64,000 nucleotides of DNA from Ciborinia camelliae (taxonomy: Eukaryota > Ascomycota > Leotiomycetes > Helotiales > Sclerotiniaceae). Under the pieces are notes generated by a model. The model saw nothing but the letters and a program-made list of their open reading frames with translations. It had not been told where the DNA came from and made no database searches. Location: NCBI GenBank assembly GCA_025890175.1, contig JANPYM010000006.1, positions 1,952,875 through 2,016,874 of the forward strand, in the 5' to 3' direction. The position numbers were made by a program, and so were the translations under genes. Below, in pieces: positions 21,465-34,148 of this stretch (within the stretch, counting starts at the first letter, position 1; the number at the start of each line of letters is the position of its first letter).

Positions 21465-22421
21465 GAAAGGGTGGACTAGTCACTTGAATCTTGATCGGAT
21501 AGGCCCACATATCCTATGGGAACTATTGTTCTAATCGAAGTTTCTAATTGATATAAGCCAAGGGGAGGATCAGAATGAGAGGCATGGATGCATCATCTAA
21601 AGGATAATAAGAACAATATACCACCTACATATAATCTAACGCACTTCTCTCTGAGACCCGAAACTTTGCAGTTATTAAACCTCTCCTTCAAGATTCAACC
21701 CGATTATCTAATTTTGCGACTGAAATACGGGAAATATGCCAGACTCTGTTGAGGAGTCTGGCACACAGGTGTGCCATATCTTCCAAATATACCATGTAAT
21801 TATTTTCCGAACAGTTAGCCGAATCTACAAATTTACCATCCAGCAAGATGATAGGTAAATTACAAGTTTATTAACAGTGTGCCCAGAAACTCAGTGTAAT
21901 GAGAAAGTTGATAATCGTTCGTCGATCTAGCCCTACCTAGCCCATTAACTAGTCATACATCTAACCAACCAACCAACGGGACACCCCATTGATCAATTGA
22001 AGTGTAAAGCGTCCCATTAATTAATTGATTTTAGCCAATCTAGTCTAGTATCATGATACCGACGATTTCATTTCATATGCCGGGACCCTACCCAACATAG
22101 CAGACTTCTATAGAGGTTTAGGTGCGGGCCTGAAGTCACGTGTTGGAAGTTGGGTGTCGACCTTCAGGGTGAAAGCCCTGAAAATACAGGCTATGATAGT
22201 GTATAGTGTATAATTCAGTAGGATCCGCGTCCTAGATCGCCGTCCATCCAATATTGACTTTGTACTATTTACAAAAACAAACCAATTATATCTCCAAAAA
22301 AGAAACCTTGATCCTATTGACTGAACTGGACCATCCATCTCATTTGAAGAATCCCATTACCCGATTTGAATTTACAATTAACCAATGGGACGGATTAAAG
22401 GACGGGTCGGACTAGATGTCT
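21465..22421. other. Convergent intergenic region E-F
   Basis: This holds the 3' flanks of genes E (plus) and F (minus). No gene was recognised. It contains an 'aaccaaccaacc' microsatellite at about 21962. Confidence 0.45.
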
Positions 22422-24095
22422 TCAAACCCCAGAAATACCATTCGGGCTGGGATAACGCATTGTGCTTATCTCATGAGCAACGGTGTTTTGAACTATCTGC
22501 TTCATGAGTTCCAAACTATTTTTGCCCTGCTTCTCATTCTTGAGGAAGTTTACCAGAGAAGCGTATCGTGCCGACCAGGCAGTTAAACCGTTAGTTGCCA
22601 AAAGACGCTTGTAATGTACGAAAAGCCTCTCAAAGGAAGCCTCGAAGTCTTTATCGTTTCTATTATTGGAGCAATAAATTGTCTTGAAGTAGCATCTATA
22701 CATGGTGGCATGCATGTTGAGGGGATCTAGGAGAATCTTTGGCGGAGAGCTCTTAGAAAAAAGGAAGATCGTTTTACATTCTTCCGGTGTGATGCGATAA
22801 GATTTGGTAAAATCAATATAGCGTTCGCCTCCAACATTCCAGCCAGTACGATTAGGGTCGACCATAAAAAGCGAAAAGTCTGCTGAGATGTCACCCTCAT
22901 GACAAGTTTTATTACGAGCGTCAATCACTTCCTTGCTTGCGGGGCCCCGACCTTCAATCTCGAGGATCGCTCCACCGTGATGAATTCTGCGTCCCGAATG
23001 GTGGAATCCGTGTCGAACACGAGAACAAAACTGCGCGAGCACTCGGTAATATGGAAGGGACGCTTCGATTCTTTCCGAATCTTGTTCGGACGCAGTGTTT
23101 TCCTTCTGGGTATCATTTGATATAGGGTGTCTGTTTTTGTATAGCTCCATGGCTGCCTCAGCTTGCGCTTGAGCCTTTAGTGCTGCGTCAAGTTTGGTTT
23201 GAAGGGAAGCATTGTCTGCGAGAATCTTCTCGACGGTATTATCCTTGCTTTTGGTTGGTTCGATGTTGATTAGAGAAGGTGCGGTCATAGTGGTGATGCC
23301 AAGAACCATAGAAATGTCTAGTTTAACTGCCTTTATCGAAGTTAGTTCTGATTGTTTTGTAAGTGGAGCTATACCAAGCCTTACCTCAAATTCCTCGCAC
23401 AAACGTCCTCTCATATCATCAGCACGCTCTCTCTCTGCGGCGGCAAAGTTTAGTAGGTGATCATTGATATCAGATACTGAGAATTCCTTCAAGTCCTCGA
23501 GAGGATATTTGACACCCAGTTCGGCATTGATTTTCTCAATCATCTCGTTATTCTTATTGATATTCTCGTTGATTTTCTACCGATAGGTATTAGTGATGGG
23601 CTTCACGCATCGACTGAAGGGGTTTACAATTCCACTTACAGTAAATACCACCGAAAGATTATTGAATTTATCAATAAGAACTCTCTTCTCGTTGAGGACA
23701 TTGTTTTGAATGGTCTGCTCGATTCGCTCTCCATCAAGATCGAGAAGTTCAAGCCTCAGCTGTTCAAACCTCTCCACAAGTTCTTTGAGGGGCTTATGAT
23801 TCTCATCTTCGGGATTTCTGGGTACAAGAGTGGAAGTTCTAGGAGGCTTTGTAATATGCTTCAATGCTTCCGAAAATGAAGTTTCATCGGATTTTGGAAG
23901 AGATTCATCATCACCAAGCAGTGGTTCATGATTAGTAGAAACTAGTGGAGGTTTGTTGGATTGTATGGGTGAGATTTGTGGTATTTCTGAGAGCCTTGAT
24001 TCATTGATTTCATCGGGGGAACGTTCCTTGACTGGACAGACAGAGAAAGCAGATGAAGTTTGAACAAAAGAAGAAGAGTTTGTGCTATTGATCAT
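22422..24095 (-). CDS. Coiled-coil family member F
   Basis: The CDS is complement(join(22422..23330,23385..23576,23640..24095)), 518 residues. The start is the ATG at 24095; the frame further upstream has only TTG. The 54-nt intron at 23331-23384 (donor GTAAGG, branch ACTAAC) contains no stop and is a multiple of three, so retention would insert 18 residues. It is called an intron because pseudogene G has one at the same place. The N-terminal third is Ser/Pro-rich, followed by 'RLELLDLDGERIEQTIQ', a coiled coil ('NASLQTKLDAALKAQAQ'), then the domain: 'HGGAILEIEGRG', 'CHEGDISADFSLFMVD', 'LDPLNMHATMYRCYF' and a long C-terminal helical part. F and G form a subfamily with a H/Y-x-x-G-E/A-I-x-I-E-G-R-G motif that A-E lack. 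Confidence 0.8.
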
Positions 24096-24807
24096 GTTGT
24101 GGGTGGAAAATAATTTACGAAGTGAGACAGAAGCTAGGCAAGGCTGAAGATGTTTGTTCAATTGATTACCTTAGATACCCAGGTGGGTTGCTTGTTTATT
24201 TTATTTTATTTATTCCATGGCCATGTTACAATATAATAATAATACACTACCGTACCTATGGAGGATAAGATATGCATGGGTTCATAATAAATAAATCACA
24301 TTCCGACATTCAAAAATCAATGATGATTAATTGTACAGTTTGACAGTATGATTGTTTGATCTATATTGAATGATGATTCTATTAAGTAAATATTAAAATA
24401 TACAAAGAAAATTTCGAGTTGGTATCAGATCAGACAGACTTATGTTATGTGTATTCCTACTTCTTATTCCTTTTCACTACCACATACATGCATGATTGAA
24501 CAATTCATAACCAATATTTAAAAGGGAAGAAGAAATCCAAAGAGACATCATTCAATCACAAACCACAAACCACACACAACCCACGAAATCTTACACAAAG
24601 ACCCCTTAAGCATAAACATCATCTATCATACCGAATTAACACTCTCTCAAGCCCTCATTTTATTCAGGCCAACGGTTAAAATACATATCTGACCATGCTA
24701 TCAGTTGACCAGCCAATTTGTAAAAAAACTCCTCTCTTAACTCCATGCTCAATCCTCAATCCAGCTTCAAATATTTCCAAGCGCTCAATGTAATGCGACG
24801 ACGATGG
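24096..24807. other. Intergenic between yta7 3' end and gene F
   Basis: Promoter side of F; a run of 'ttttattttatttatt' follows its start. No gene was recognised. Confidence 0.45.
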
Positions 24808-27800
24808 CTACTGGGTCGAATGAGGCGACTGCGGTGGAACAGGTGATTCTTGACTCGGTTTTAAAACCTTTTGCATCTCCTCTATATCCAATATAGTATC
24901 ATTGAACACGTGGGCCAATTCGGTAAAAATCTTGTTCCTGTTCCACTCCCCTCTCATCTTCCATATATAGTCCATCAATTCGCGATTTATTTGTTCCAAT
25001 TGTTCAATAGAACAACCGCTTGTCCCATCCGTAAGGTTTTCCAGTAACTCGGTCGCATAATACTCCGTCATGATGTATTCCTTTTGTGAAGATGACTGCG
25101 TAGAATTGACTTCAACTAGTGAGTCATCAGCCACTCCGCTATTCTGGGAAGGCTTGGGTGCAGATGGGCGTGGGGGTGCATTAAACTGTGGAACAGGTGG
25201 TCTTTCTTGTGAATTATGTGCGCTTGGGGTCTGAGATGGCAATCCAAGATTACCACGGGCAAGAGCATGTGCTTGTGAATGAAACCACTCTGTCTCCCCG
25301 CTACTTTTCTCTCCCTCGGTCACATTAGTGACTTGGGTACTTAGGTTCTGTGAGAGCCTTTGCGTCTCCGGAAGATCGGCATCATGCCTATGCCCATCTA
25401 TCGGACTTGAAGCACCTGGACGAGTCCCATTTGTTGCCTGTGTACTCCAACCATCCGATGTCCTCTTTGAGGTAGTTGCCTCTGACGTTTTCTTTCCGGA
25501 AGTTGTTGGAGATGCGTTGTTGATTAATGCACTGAGAGGAGTGTCATGTGATATCTCCTGGAAAGCAGATCGCTGAGAATTGAATCCAGTAGCACGGTTA
25601 GACATGCTGGAAGGAGCCATTACCGTCTTAGGTGGCCATTGCTGGCGGGGAAGAGCAGGCGAATGCTGGAAATATTCGGAGGCATTTTCGTTTGTCCCAC
25701 TCATCATAGTATCTTCGCCGCTTGCTCTAGAGGGCACGGAAGATCCATTCGTCATATTGTGCTGAGACCCTGAAGCTATCGAATGGCCGTTGGACAGAGC
25801 GTTGGGTGTTTGGAAAGGTGGAACAGCAGAAACTGGACGTCGGCCAGGAACAACTTGGCCTAAGTTTATTGCTCCAGGAGAATTGAGCCTCGAGCTCACT
25901 GCCCCTGAAAAGACATCTGAATGCACTAAATCCATCCCAACGTCAACTTGAGCATTCTTTCGTTTTTTCTCCTCCGCCTCCTTAGTTCGTTGTAACTGTC
26001 GATGATATACGCCTTCGCAATCGGCAAACTTTGGATCCCTTTCAATCAAGTCAAGATCAACTGCAACATTAGCAACTAGCTCCTTGGTCCTGAGCTGTCT
26101 ATCCTTATCACCAAAGTGTTTGGCATCTTTAGCAAGAGTTCTGATATCGGCTCCAAAATCTTTTGGTCGAGCATAGAAACCATTGGCTAGCCGCTCCTCG
26201 ATCACATTGGTATCTAAATTGTAACATATCTTTCCGGTCGCCGTTTCCCGAAGACATTGAACTCCATTTTTGTCAACATCCAGTTCAAATGGTCGGAATT
26301 GAGGTATGTCTGGGCGGACAAAATTTGGATCCTTTTCGTTTAAGAGATATTGGATCTGGCTTTGCAAAAGTACAGGTTGCCGAAACTTTTTATACTTCCT
26401 GTGAATTTGATCCATGATAGGTTGAATCGCCACCTTTAAAAGATTCAATATCTGATGATCTTGTTTCTTTTGTGCCTTGAGTTCCTCTTTAGTCGGTATT
26501 CTTGGCGGCGGTGGTGGGGCCAGCTCAAGTGTTTCTAGCTTACGCTTCTTACGATTCGCTGGGTCAGGAAACTCGTTTGGTGCTTTTCTGACATACGAAA
26601 TGACGCTTTGAAAGAATTCTTCTCGTAGTTCCTAAGGTGTATTAATAAACTAAAATCACACGGTAAATAAAATGTTGCTTACCCTCGTTGGTCGATTGAT
26701 GGTGAAGCGGTTTTTTCTTGAAAAGCCAAATATATCACGCAGCATTTGTGGATTCACCTTGTCCGGACTGACGTCTGTTATACCGAGCACTAAGACGGGA
26801 TCTGTAGGAGGAATCGCTTTGAGAAGGCCAAGGAACGTGGTTATCACATTTTCTGGTAGAGTATGATACCAAGTATCAATTGCTGGCAGGTATATAACAC
26901 TTGGTTTGTGGCGCTTGACTTCGGCAAATAACTGAACGATAGCCGACTCCGCGGACTAGTCTCACATTAGTATATGAATCAAGAAGAAAATGAGCAGAAA
27001 TACAAACCCTGGCAGAATCCATATATATGGTTGGAAGATCAAAACTCTGGACATGTAGTCCCTCAAAATGATTTAACAAGGCACCACCAAGATACGCTTG
27101 ACCCATGCCAGGCTCACCACCAATTAGTAATCTTGGACGGAACACTCGGGACTTCTCAAACTCTTGTTGCATTGTTTCTCGGCCAAACCCCTGATCCTCA
27201 TCGTCGTATTGTTCATACATCGCTTCTTCCAAAGCAGTTGTCTTCTTCTTGACGGGAATTAGGTTATCAACAATCTCTTCGATCTCTTTTAGTTGATCTC
27301 GAAGGAGAGGTTCGATAAGCTTCGGCAGTGCTTTGGCCCCTGAAGATGTCGAACGTTCAGATGACGGCACCATCTTCTTAACTGAGAGCATAAAATCTTT
27401 GGCCGTAACCTTGATTTTTGAGGCATCCACAATGAGCTTGTCATTAGAGGAATAGATTTGAGGATATGTACGCTGGATTGAATTGAGAGCAGCTTCTGTA
27501 CACAGAGCACGAAGATCAGCACCACCGTATCCCTTTGTAGCGCGAGCCAAATTATCCTTGAATGTATCATCAATACCCCAGTCCTTGGTATGGATGTTGA
27601 TGATAGATTTTCGACCCTCGATGCCAGGCAATGGAAAATAAAATTCTCGATCAAACCGACCGGGTCTTCTCAAGGCCGGATCAATGTTATCGGGTCTGTT
27701 TGTTGCTCCAATGACAATGACTTGTCCTCGACCATCCATGCCATCCATGAGTGCCAACAACGTAGAAACAATAGAAGCATGAATCTGCTCTTGCTTACTT

Positions 27801-30001
27801 GATCGAACAGGGGCAAGACCATCAATTTCATCAAAGAAGATGATACTTGGTTGGGTGTTCCTTGCCTCCTCAAATAACAATCGAAGCTGTTTCTCGGCCT
27901 CACCAACCCATTTACTCAAGGCATCAGCACCTTTTCGCATATAGAAGGTGACTTTGCGGCCACCTGTACCCACAGTAGCTGCTAAAGCTCTTGCCAAAAG
28001 AGTTTTACCAGTACCAGGAGGACCATGAAATAGCACACCACGTGGGGGTGTTACGTGGAACTTCTGGAAAAGTTCGGGGTATAATAGAGGCATTTGTACC
28101 ATCTCTTTAAGCTGTTCAATGTGCCCTTCGAGTCCACCGACTTTGCTGAAATCAACATTTTGATCAACACCGAGAGGATCTGCATCTGCGAGGGCTTTCT
28201 GGCTCTTAACTTTTCCGAGTTGTGCACCAGTTGGCGCTTGGTCGAGTTGATTTGCTTGTGGAATAGGCGGGAGCAATCCAGGCATTCTTCCCATGGTCGC
28301 AGAAGTAGGTGTCATACCAATGCCGGAAACGATTGGACGCTGCATGTTTTCGTCATCGCTATCATCCGAATCAACACCACCAGTGGCACCGGTACCCCAA
28401 GGACCACCAATAAGTGGGGCTGGCCCCAGACCGCCACCAAAAGGACCATATGTGGTATATAAATTGCGTTCCCATGGCTGGCCTGCACCACCACGACCTC
28501 CACGACCCCTACGGGAAGGACTCGGTGCTGGATCCTCTGCATCATCATCTTGGGCATATATTTGATCCATCGGCATGATCTTGTAGTCGACTTGCTTCCT
28601 TTCACGGCGACCTTTAGGCTCGTACGCGATTTCCGGTTCGCGATTGCGTCGTCTTCGAGATGGTTTGAGTTCTTGAAGCTCGTCTGCCAATTCTTCCGCA
28701 TCTAACTCATCTTCATCGTCCGATGCATCCTCACGTCTTCGTGAAACACTCTTCGATTTCGCTCGCCTTGCATTTCTTCCAGGTCTAGACGCGCTCGAAT
28801 ATTCGCCATCATCGTCTCCACCTTTCTTTGGCGACGCATCAGACGCAGTCATCTCTTCCTCGGAGCCTTCACCTTCAGGTGTAAAGTCGCTGCCATCATC
28901 TTTCTTCTTCGAATCTCGAGTTCTAAGGCGTCGAGAACCAGTAGCTGGATTTTCGGCGGTCTCTACTATTTCTTGTGCATCCTCGCCCGCATTACTTGAT
29001 CTAGAGGCTCTAGTGCGAGTTCTTGTGACTGGTTCGTCATCGTCATCATCGTGGCTGACTGCTTTTTGTGCCGGGGCTTCTTCGACGGCGAGTTCGTCCA
29101 CCATATCTTCGTCAACCGGCGCACTGGCAGGGAGGTTCAATGACTCGGTATTATCATCCTCTCCATCATCTGTTCCAATTATCTCAGGCTGCATTACAAT
29201 ATCATCTTCGCCCTCAGCATCTTGTTGGGGATCTTCGTATGAGCTTGTCTCATGTACCTCTTCTTTGATAGTGGAAGCTGCAGGTTGCTTGATACCTTTT
29301 GCTCCTCTAGTTGCTCTTATGCGACCGATTGGTTCCGGTGATCTCGAAGCTCGAATGATGTGTTTGCCGGAGTTTGATAATGAAGTGAATTCTTCACCTT
29401 CCTCAGTACGAGCGCGTGTACTTCTTCTGAGACCCGCGGATGTAGGTTCAGCGCTTGCCCTGGTTTTTGCAGTACTGCCAGCTCTTGTTCTTCGAGCCGG
29501 TGTGGTTCCTCTTGGCATCTTAAGTGTCACCATAAGTTTCTTTTCCGTCGTCTTGTTGCGCTTCGAAACGGGCTCTTCGATTTCATCTTCGTCCTCATCA
29601 TCGTCCTTGTCTACCACGCGCGTTCGCTTATTTGAACTTGCTGGACGAACCTCATCTTCAGATTCCTGAATCAAGTCCTCATCACTATTACTATCCTCTT
29701 CGTATCTGACAGCTTTCTTCGTGGCCTTCCGCACTGCTCTTCCAGTCTTCTCGTTCATCTCGAAATCTTCAACTTCTTCCTCTGATTCTGAAAGTGATTC
29801 TTCTAAACTTTCATCATCCTCGTCCTCCGAAACATCTGAACCTCTGTATCTATTCTTCTTTCGCGGACCTCCTTTCTTTTGCGATTGGGACCTTGACTTT
29901 CGGGGAGTCTTCCGTGGAGCGACTTCGGTAGGAGAGAAATCGTCGTCGTTGGAGTCGGATTTATTTGGGTCGAAATAGTCCAATTTTTTCTTTGCTGGCA
30001 T
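24808..30001 (-). CDS. yta7: Yta7/ATAD2-type AAA+ ATPase with bromodomain
   Basis: The CDS is complement(join(24808..26631,26683..26955,27008..30001)), 1696 residues. The first 450 residues are acidic and basic low complexity. AAA1 has Walker A GPPGTGKT at 660-667 and Walker B IIFFDEIDG with D724-E725, followed by a sensor/arginine-finger region (GATNRPDNIDPALRRPGRFDRE). AAA2 starts near 960 with a degenerate P-loop (GGEPGMGQAYLG) and spans the first intron. A divergent bromodomain lies around 1155-1290, and the C-terminal tail is Ser/Pro-rich. The order AAA-AAA-bromodomain is diagnostic of yeast Yta7, fission yeast Abo1 and human ATAD2. These bind chromatin and control histone H3-H4 density and transcription. 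Length and domain order are normal. The first intron donor is GTTTGT, weaker than usual, but it gives perfect AAA2 continuity. Confidence 0.95.
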
Positions 30002-31098
30002 AGCGTGGAATCGGTATTGAACGAAGCTTCGAGATTAAGAAACGGCGAGGAAAAAGCTCAAAGCGATGGTGATTCGTCGAAATTCACTGTTTATTTAAAA
30101 CATTAAAACATTGATCGTTTCGCGCGCCGCTGTGAATAAAGTTGGCAGTGATATTCAGTTAAACTTTGAACATCACAATGCTTTTTTTGCGTTGAAAATG
30201 AAGAGTCAATGTAAAGATAATAGCGAATGATGAATGATCTGTTATCTTTTTCTTGAAGTTATTCGCATGAGAATTATGATGAATGAAATTGATACCTGTG
30301 TTTATGTTGATATGGGGAAAGCTGATTTCTCACCAGGCGCGTTTTTGGGGTCTGCCTGGATTTCCCGGTGGTCGGGTGGTCGGGTGGTCGCTTAGCTTAC
30401 CTCTGACCACGCTAGTGGAGCGCTACCCAAAAATTTATGACTGCAAGGCTCGGCAGGCACCACCACCACCATCCTTGGATAGCGGAAAATCATCCAAGAT
30501 CCATTTTTGATCCATTTCGATGAAATGAAATCTTCTCAATTCAAATACATTGTCGACAGCATCAATCAATAAAAAAAGCATGGCGATAGAAAAAACCTCT
30601 CGATGGCTGCGAAGATGAGATATTCAACCATTCATCTACATTACATCTTCGAAAAAAAGATGGAAACATGGCCGGAACAAAACACGATGGATGAGAAAGA
30701 GAAAAAATCTTGGGAGGAGAAAGATGGTTTGATACTCACTATCGATCTTTATATAGCTCCCATGCGGCTTAAAAGCTTATCTCGATTAAAGTCTCGTCTG
30801 GTACCTTTTTCTGGACCCTTATTCTAGAAAGTATGGGGAAACACGTGAGGATCTCGCCTTTGTGGTCACGTGATAACAAAGAATCATTGATTCTCGAGTG
30901 AGTGTTCTCTTTCCTTGGCTTGGTGTTAACATTATTTTATGGAATGGATTCGTGTCAAGCAAGGCTCAATTTAACTGATTGATTTAAGTCTCAAGTTATT
31001 AAAAATCAACCATCTGATTTTACTTATAATATACTGACTGTATCCATGGATCACAGCTCAATACAGAGTTCATAGATGATCCATCTAATCTAAACCCC
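30002..31098. other. Promoter region of yta7 and 3' flank of GST-kappa gene
   Basis: It contains a perfect palindromic TCACGTGA box at 30866-30873 and a short 'gtcgggtg' triplication at about 30371. The ORF-like stretch at 30603-30827 has no recognisable content, so no gene is called. Confidence 0.45.
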
Positions 31099-32006
31099 TC
31101 ACAATTTCGACTTCTCCCTCTTCTCCCTCTTCTCCCCCCTCACAATCTCCACATCCCTAAACTCCACCCCCAAAAACATCCAGATAAAATGAAACCTATC
31201 ACTCCCAAAAAACGGTTCTTCCTTTCCCTCTCCATTCCTCACCCACAACCACGGTGCTCCAAACGCCCCCTTATCCAACGCATCTTTAGTATTCGCAAGT
31301 AACTTATCCTTCCATTCCTTCTCCGTCGCCTTTTCCATAATCTCCTCGACCTGTTTCTGATCAAAAGAACCAAGTCCATTTAAGAATTCCCGAAATTGCT
31401 CAGGAATCGTGATGTTTTTCTGTGGTGGGACCCATAATGCATCAAAGATACTCTGCCATGTTTCCTCAAATGTCTCTTGGGAGTATTGGGACTTGATGAA
31501 ACATAGTGCTCTTTGGGGCTTCGAATCGTTAGCTACAAATGACAGGATGAGAAAATCGAACAATAGGTACTTACGAGGAGAGTCACAGGTGGAAAGAACT
31601 CCGACGGTTGAAGATTTGGAAGTCCATGATATAATTTCGTACGAGCACTATCAAATTTACTGTATTTGGCTTTGGCGGGAAGAGTCCAAGGGGGTTTATT
31701 TCCCGAGCCGTGATTTATACCGCCGAGGAAGACGGGGATGAGACTAGAGATTTAGATATAATTTCAAGAATGATTGGGGGATGGAAAATAGACGATGGAC
31801 GATATAAGGGGAGCTCACTCACTTGACCGTAACATCATGAGAAAGAAGAACTTCTCGATTCTTTCGGAGATGGACTAGAGCTGCGTAGCTGTAGAATGAA
31901 GCTTTGACAATAGGGGTTAAGTAGATTGCGGGGAACGTGGGGGAAGCTTTTGGGAAATGATTTTATACTTACAGCAATCGAGATAACAATCTATATGTCC
32001 CGGCAT
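31099..32006 (-). CDS. Glutathione S-transferase kappa, peroxisomal (PTS1)
   Basis: The CDS is complement(join(31099..31518,31575..31743,31823..31901,31973..32006)), 233 residues. It is a DsbA-fold thioredoxin-like protein of the GST-kappa/2-hydroxychromene-2-carboxylate isomerase family. It opens MPGHIDCYLDCSFYSY, where the Ser in the C-S-F-Y turn is the expected glutathione-activating residue. Next come PVFLGGINHGSGNKPPW and, near the end, GAFGAPWLWV with FFGSDRF, all hallmarks of GSTK. The protein ends K-S-K-L, giving a C-terminal S-K-L peroxisomal targeting signal; mammalian GSTK1 is also found in peroxisomes and mitochondria. The last intron skips a nearer AG (TTTGTAG), and only the AG at 31519-31520 restores frame. 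It shares a 336-bp divergent promoter with an SDR gene that also ends in SKL. Confidence 0.92.
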
Positions 32007-32342
32007 GATGAATATGTATGAAATTTACAACATTAGTTGAAGGAATATCATGACTTTTTGAGATGAGATGTCAAGATATATTCAAGCGGAGGTTGACCTC
32101 GCCGTTTGTATGTGCCTCACCTCGGCTCATGAAGTTCGACCCCGGAAATCTTGATCACTAAACAAAAAATGCATCATTCCTCTAATAACCCTCATCACAA
32201 ACCAACTTCACTGTTTGATCACTAAACCTCAACCTCAACTTTCTGCAAAGTCCGAGATATGCTCTTTAAAATGGTATATATCACTCAAAGCGATGGAATT
32301 CCTTCATCCCCATTCATTTAACATCTACAAATCAAATCCAAC
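32007..32342. promoter_or_regulatory. Divergent promoter of the GST-kappa/SDR pair
   Basis: This 336-bp gap separates the ATGs of two oppositely read genes. A 'atggtatatatc' TATA-like stretch lies at about 32271-32282, toward the SDR gene. Both products carry a C-terminal SKL, so co-regulation is plausible (inference). I see no unmistakable oleate-response or Far-type element by eye. Confidence 0.55.
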
Positions 32343-33355
32343 ATGCCATCTAAAAAGGTAGCTCTCGTAATCGGCGCATCTCGAGGGATTGGACGACAGA
32401 TTGCAATTGATCTTGCAAAAAACGGATATGCAGGTAAATGAATATACATCTAACCTTCCACCCTCCCCAGCATTGATAACCTCACTAATATCACCTCTCA
32501 GTAATCGTATCCGCCAAATCCACCAGCGATGCCTCAGCAACCCATCCGTTCCCCCCCCACCCCAATTCATCCGCCTCAACCATCTCAACCGTCTGCCGCG
32601 AAATTTTTGAATCTGGTGGGATCGCCACCGCTATCCCCTGTGATGTCCGCGATTTCGCCAGTATCTCATCTCTCGTTTCCCAAACCATCTCCGTATATGG
32701 ACGCATCGACGTGCTAATCTACAATTCCGGCGCCATCTACCATTCCTCAGTCCTCACCACCCCTCTTTCCCGCTACATGTTGATGGAATCCGTGAATCCC
32801 AACGGTCTATACGCATCCATCCAATCCTGCATTCCACATTGGAAAAATCAGAATTGGAATGCTAGGATTATAGTCATATGTCCCCCGATCTATAGTCGAT
32901 TTTTCCGCGGGAAAACGGCATATGCAATGGGGAAGGTGGGGATGAGTGTTTTAGTCAAGGGATTGGGAATGGATTTTGCGAGGATGGGGGACGAGGGGAA
33001 GGGAATGTCGGTTACGGGTTTATGGCCCGCGAGTGCAATTGAATCTGCAGCGACGGCGCATTTTTCTTCTCCGTCGGAGGATCTGAGACACCCATCTATC
33101 TTTTCTGACGCTGTTTTGTCAATTTTGAAGGCGCCGGTTGGAGATGTAAATGGAATTCTGACGTTGGATGAAGATTATCTTAGGGATCATGATGGGGTTG
33201 TAGATTTTAGTAAATACGCGCTAGTACCTGGAACGACGCCGAGGAGAATCATGCCGGCGAAGTTTCCGGATTTGAGGGTCGAGGAACAAGATGATGAAGG
33301 GACAAGAATGGATAGTGCGAAGAAGGAGAAAAGTGGAAAGTTGAGTAAACTTTGA
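32343..33355 (+). CDS. Peroxisomal short-chain dehydrogenase/reductase, HSDL2-like
   Basis: The CDS is join(32343..32433,32502..33355), 314 residues. It is a classical SDR Rossmann fold: cofactor motif G11-A-S-R-G-I-G17, C-D-V-R-D after the beta-3 strand, Y-N-S-G in place of N-N-A-G, and the catalytic Y171-A-M-G-K175. The Arg after G-A-S suggests NADP(H) preference (inference). The extended C-terminal part resembles the SDR domain of HSDL2, a peroxisomal SDR; no SCP2 domain is present. The protein ends L-S-K-L, a PTS1 signal. The single intron (phase 1, donor GTAAAT) restores the V-I-V-S strand. Exact substrate unknown; a fatty-acyl or steroid-like carbonyl is a guess from the family. Confidence 0.9.
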
Positions 33356-34148
33356 GGTAATACACCATGAATACAGGAAGTGGAGATAAGATCTGGAATT
33401 CGAAGATGCCATGGTGTAGCTAGTTACGCACCCGAGGTATTCTTGACCATCGAAATTAATGAACAAGTACTCAAAAAGTTTGAAATACGGAGAACAGATA
33501 TCCACTACAGCTTCGTTCACATCCCATTTATTCTGGGTTAAGTTGAGACGGTATGAGTGTTCATCCTACACGTCTATGAATCCATTGACGCCTCTAATTC
33601 TGGCATCCGATGCTATAGGACAATTACTACTCATATATATAAATCCAACATTCTTGAACCCCCTTCTTATTATCGAGTCCAATACCACAAGCACTTTCAC
33701 ATACCATACATATATCTCTAAACCATATGATTCCCCATACCACACGAACAGCAAACCGACACAATACAACTAACTACGAGGTAGCTGCCAATTACCAGAT
33801 CATCTATCCTCAAAATCCCATACACTCTTTCTTTACAAGTTAAGATACAAGCCCCATTTACCGGTTCATTCTCCCATATATCGTGTAAATACTACTACTA
33901 CACATGGCCAATTCACTAATTTCGGGTTTGAAAGTCGGTTCATTGAGACAAGGACGTGCGTTGCATATCTAAAATATTAGAGTAGAAGATCAGCACTTGA
34001 TCTCTTCTCTCCTCTTCTCTTTCCTATTCACTTCTATTCTATTGATCTACTATTTAACTAAATCTCCAATGGGTGAAGTATTCTCGTATACCTTCCATGT
34101 CACGCCAGTCCAACCAATTCTAGCTCGGTGTAGATAGAGATGTAGAAA
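33356..34148. other. Convergent intergenic region
   Basis: This holds the 3' flanks of the SDR gene and dus1. No gene was recognised. Confidence 0.5.

Noticed and set aside
29013..29669. Long Ser-rich open frame (218 codons) antisense to yta7
   Set aside because: It mirrors the acidic and Ser/Glu-rich coding sequence of the true gene; the sense strand has a complete, family-matching protein.
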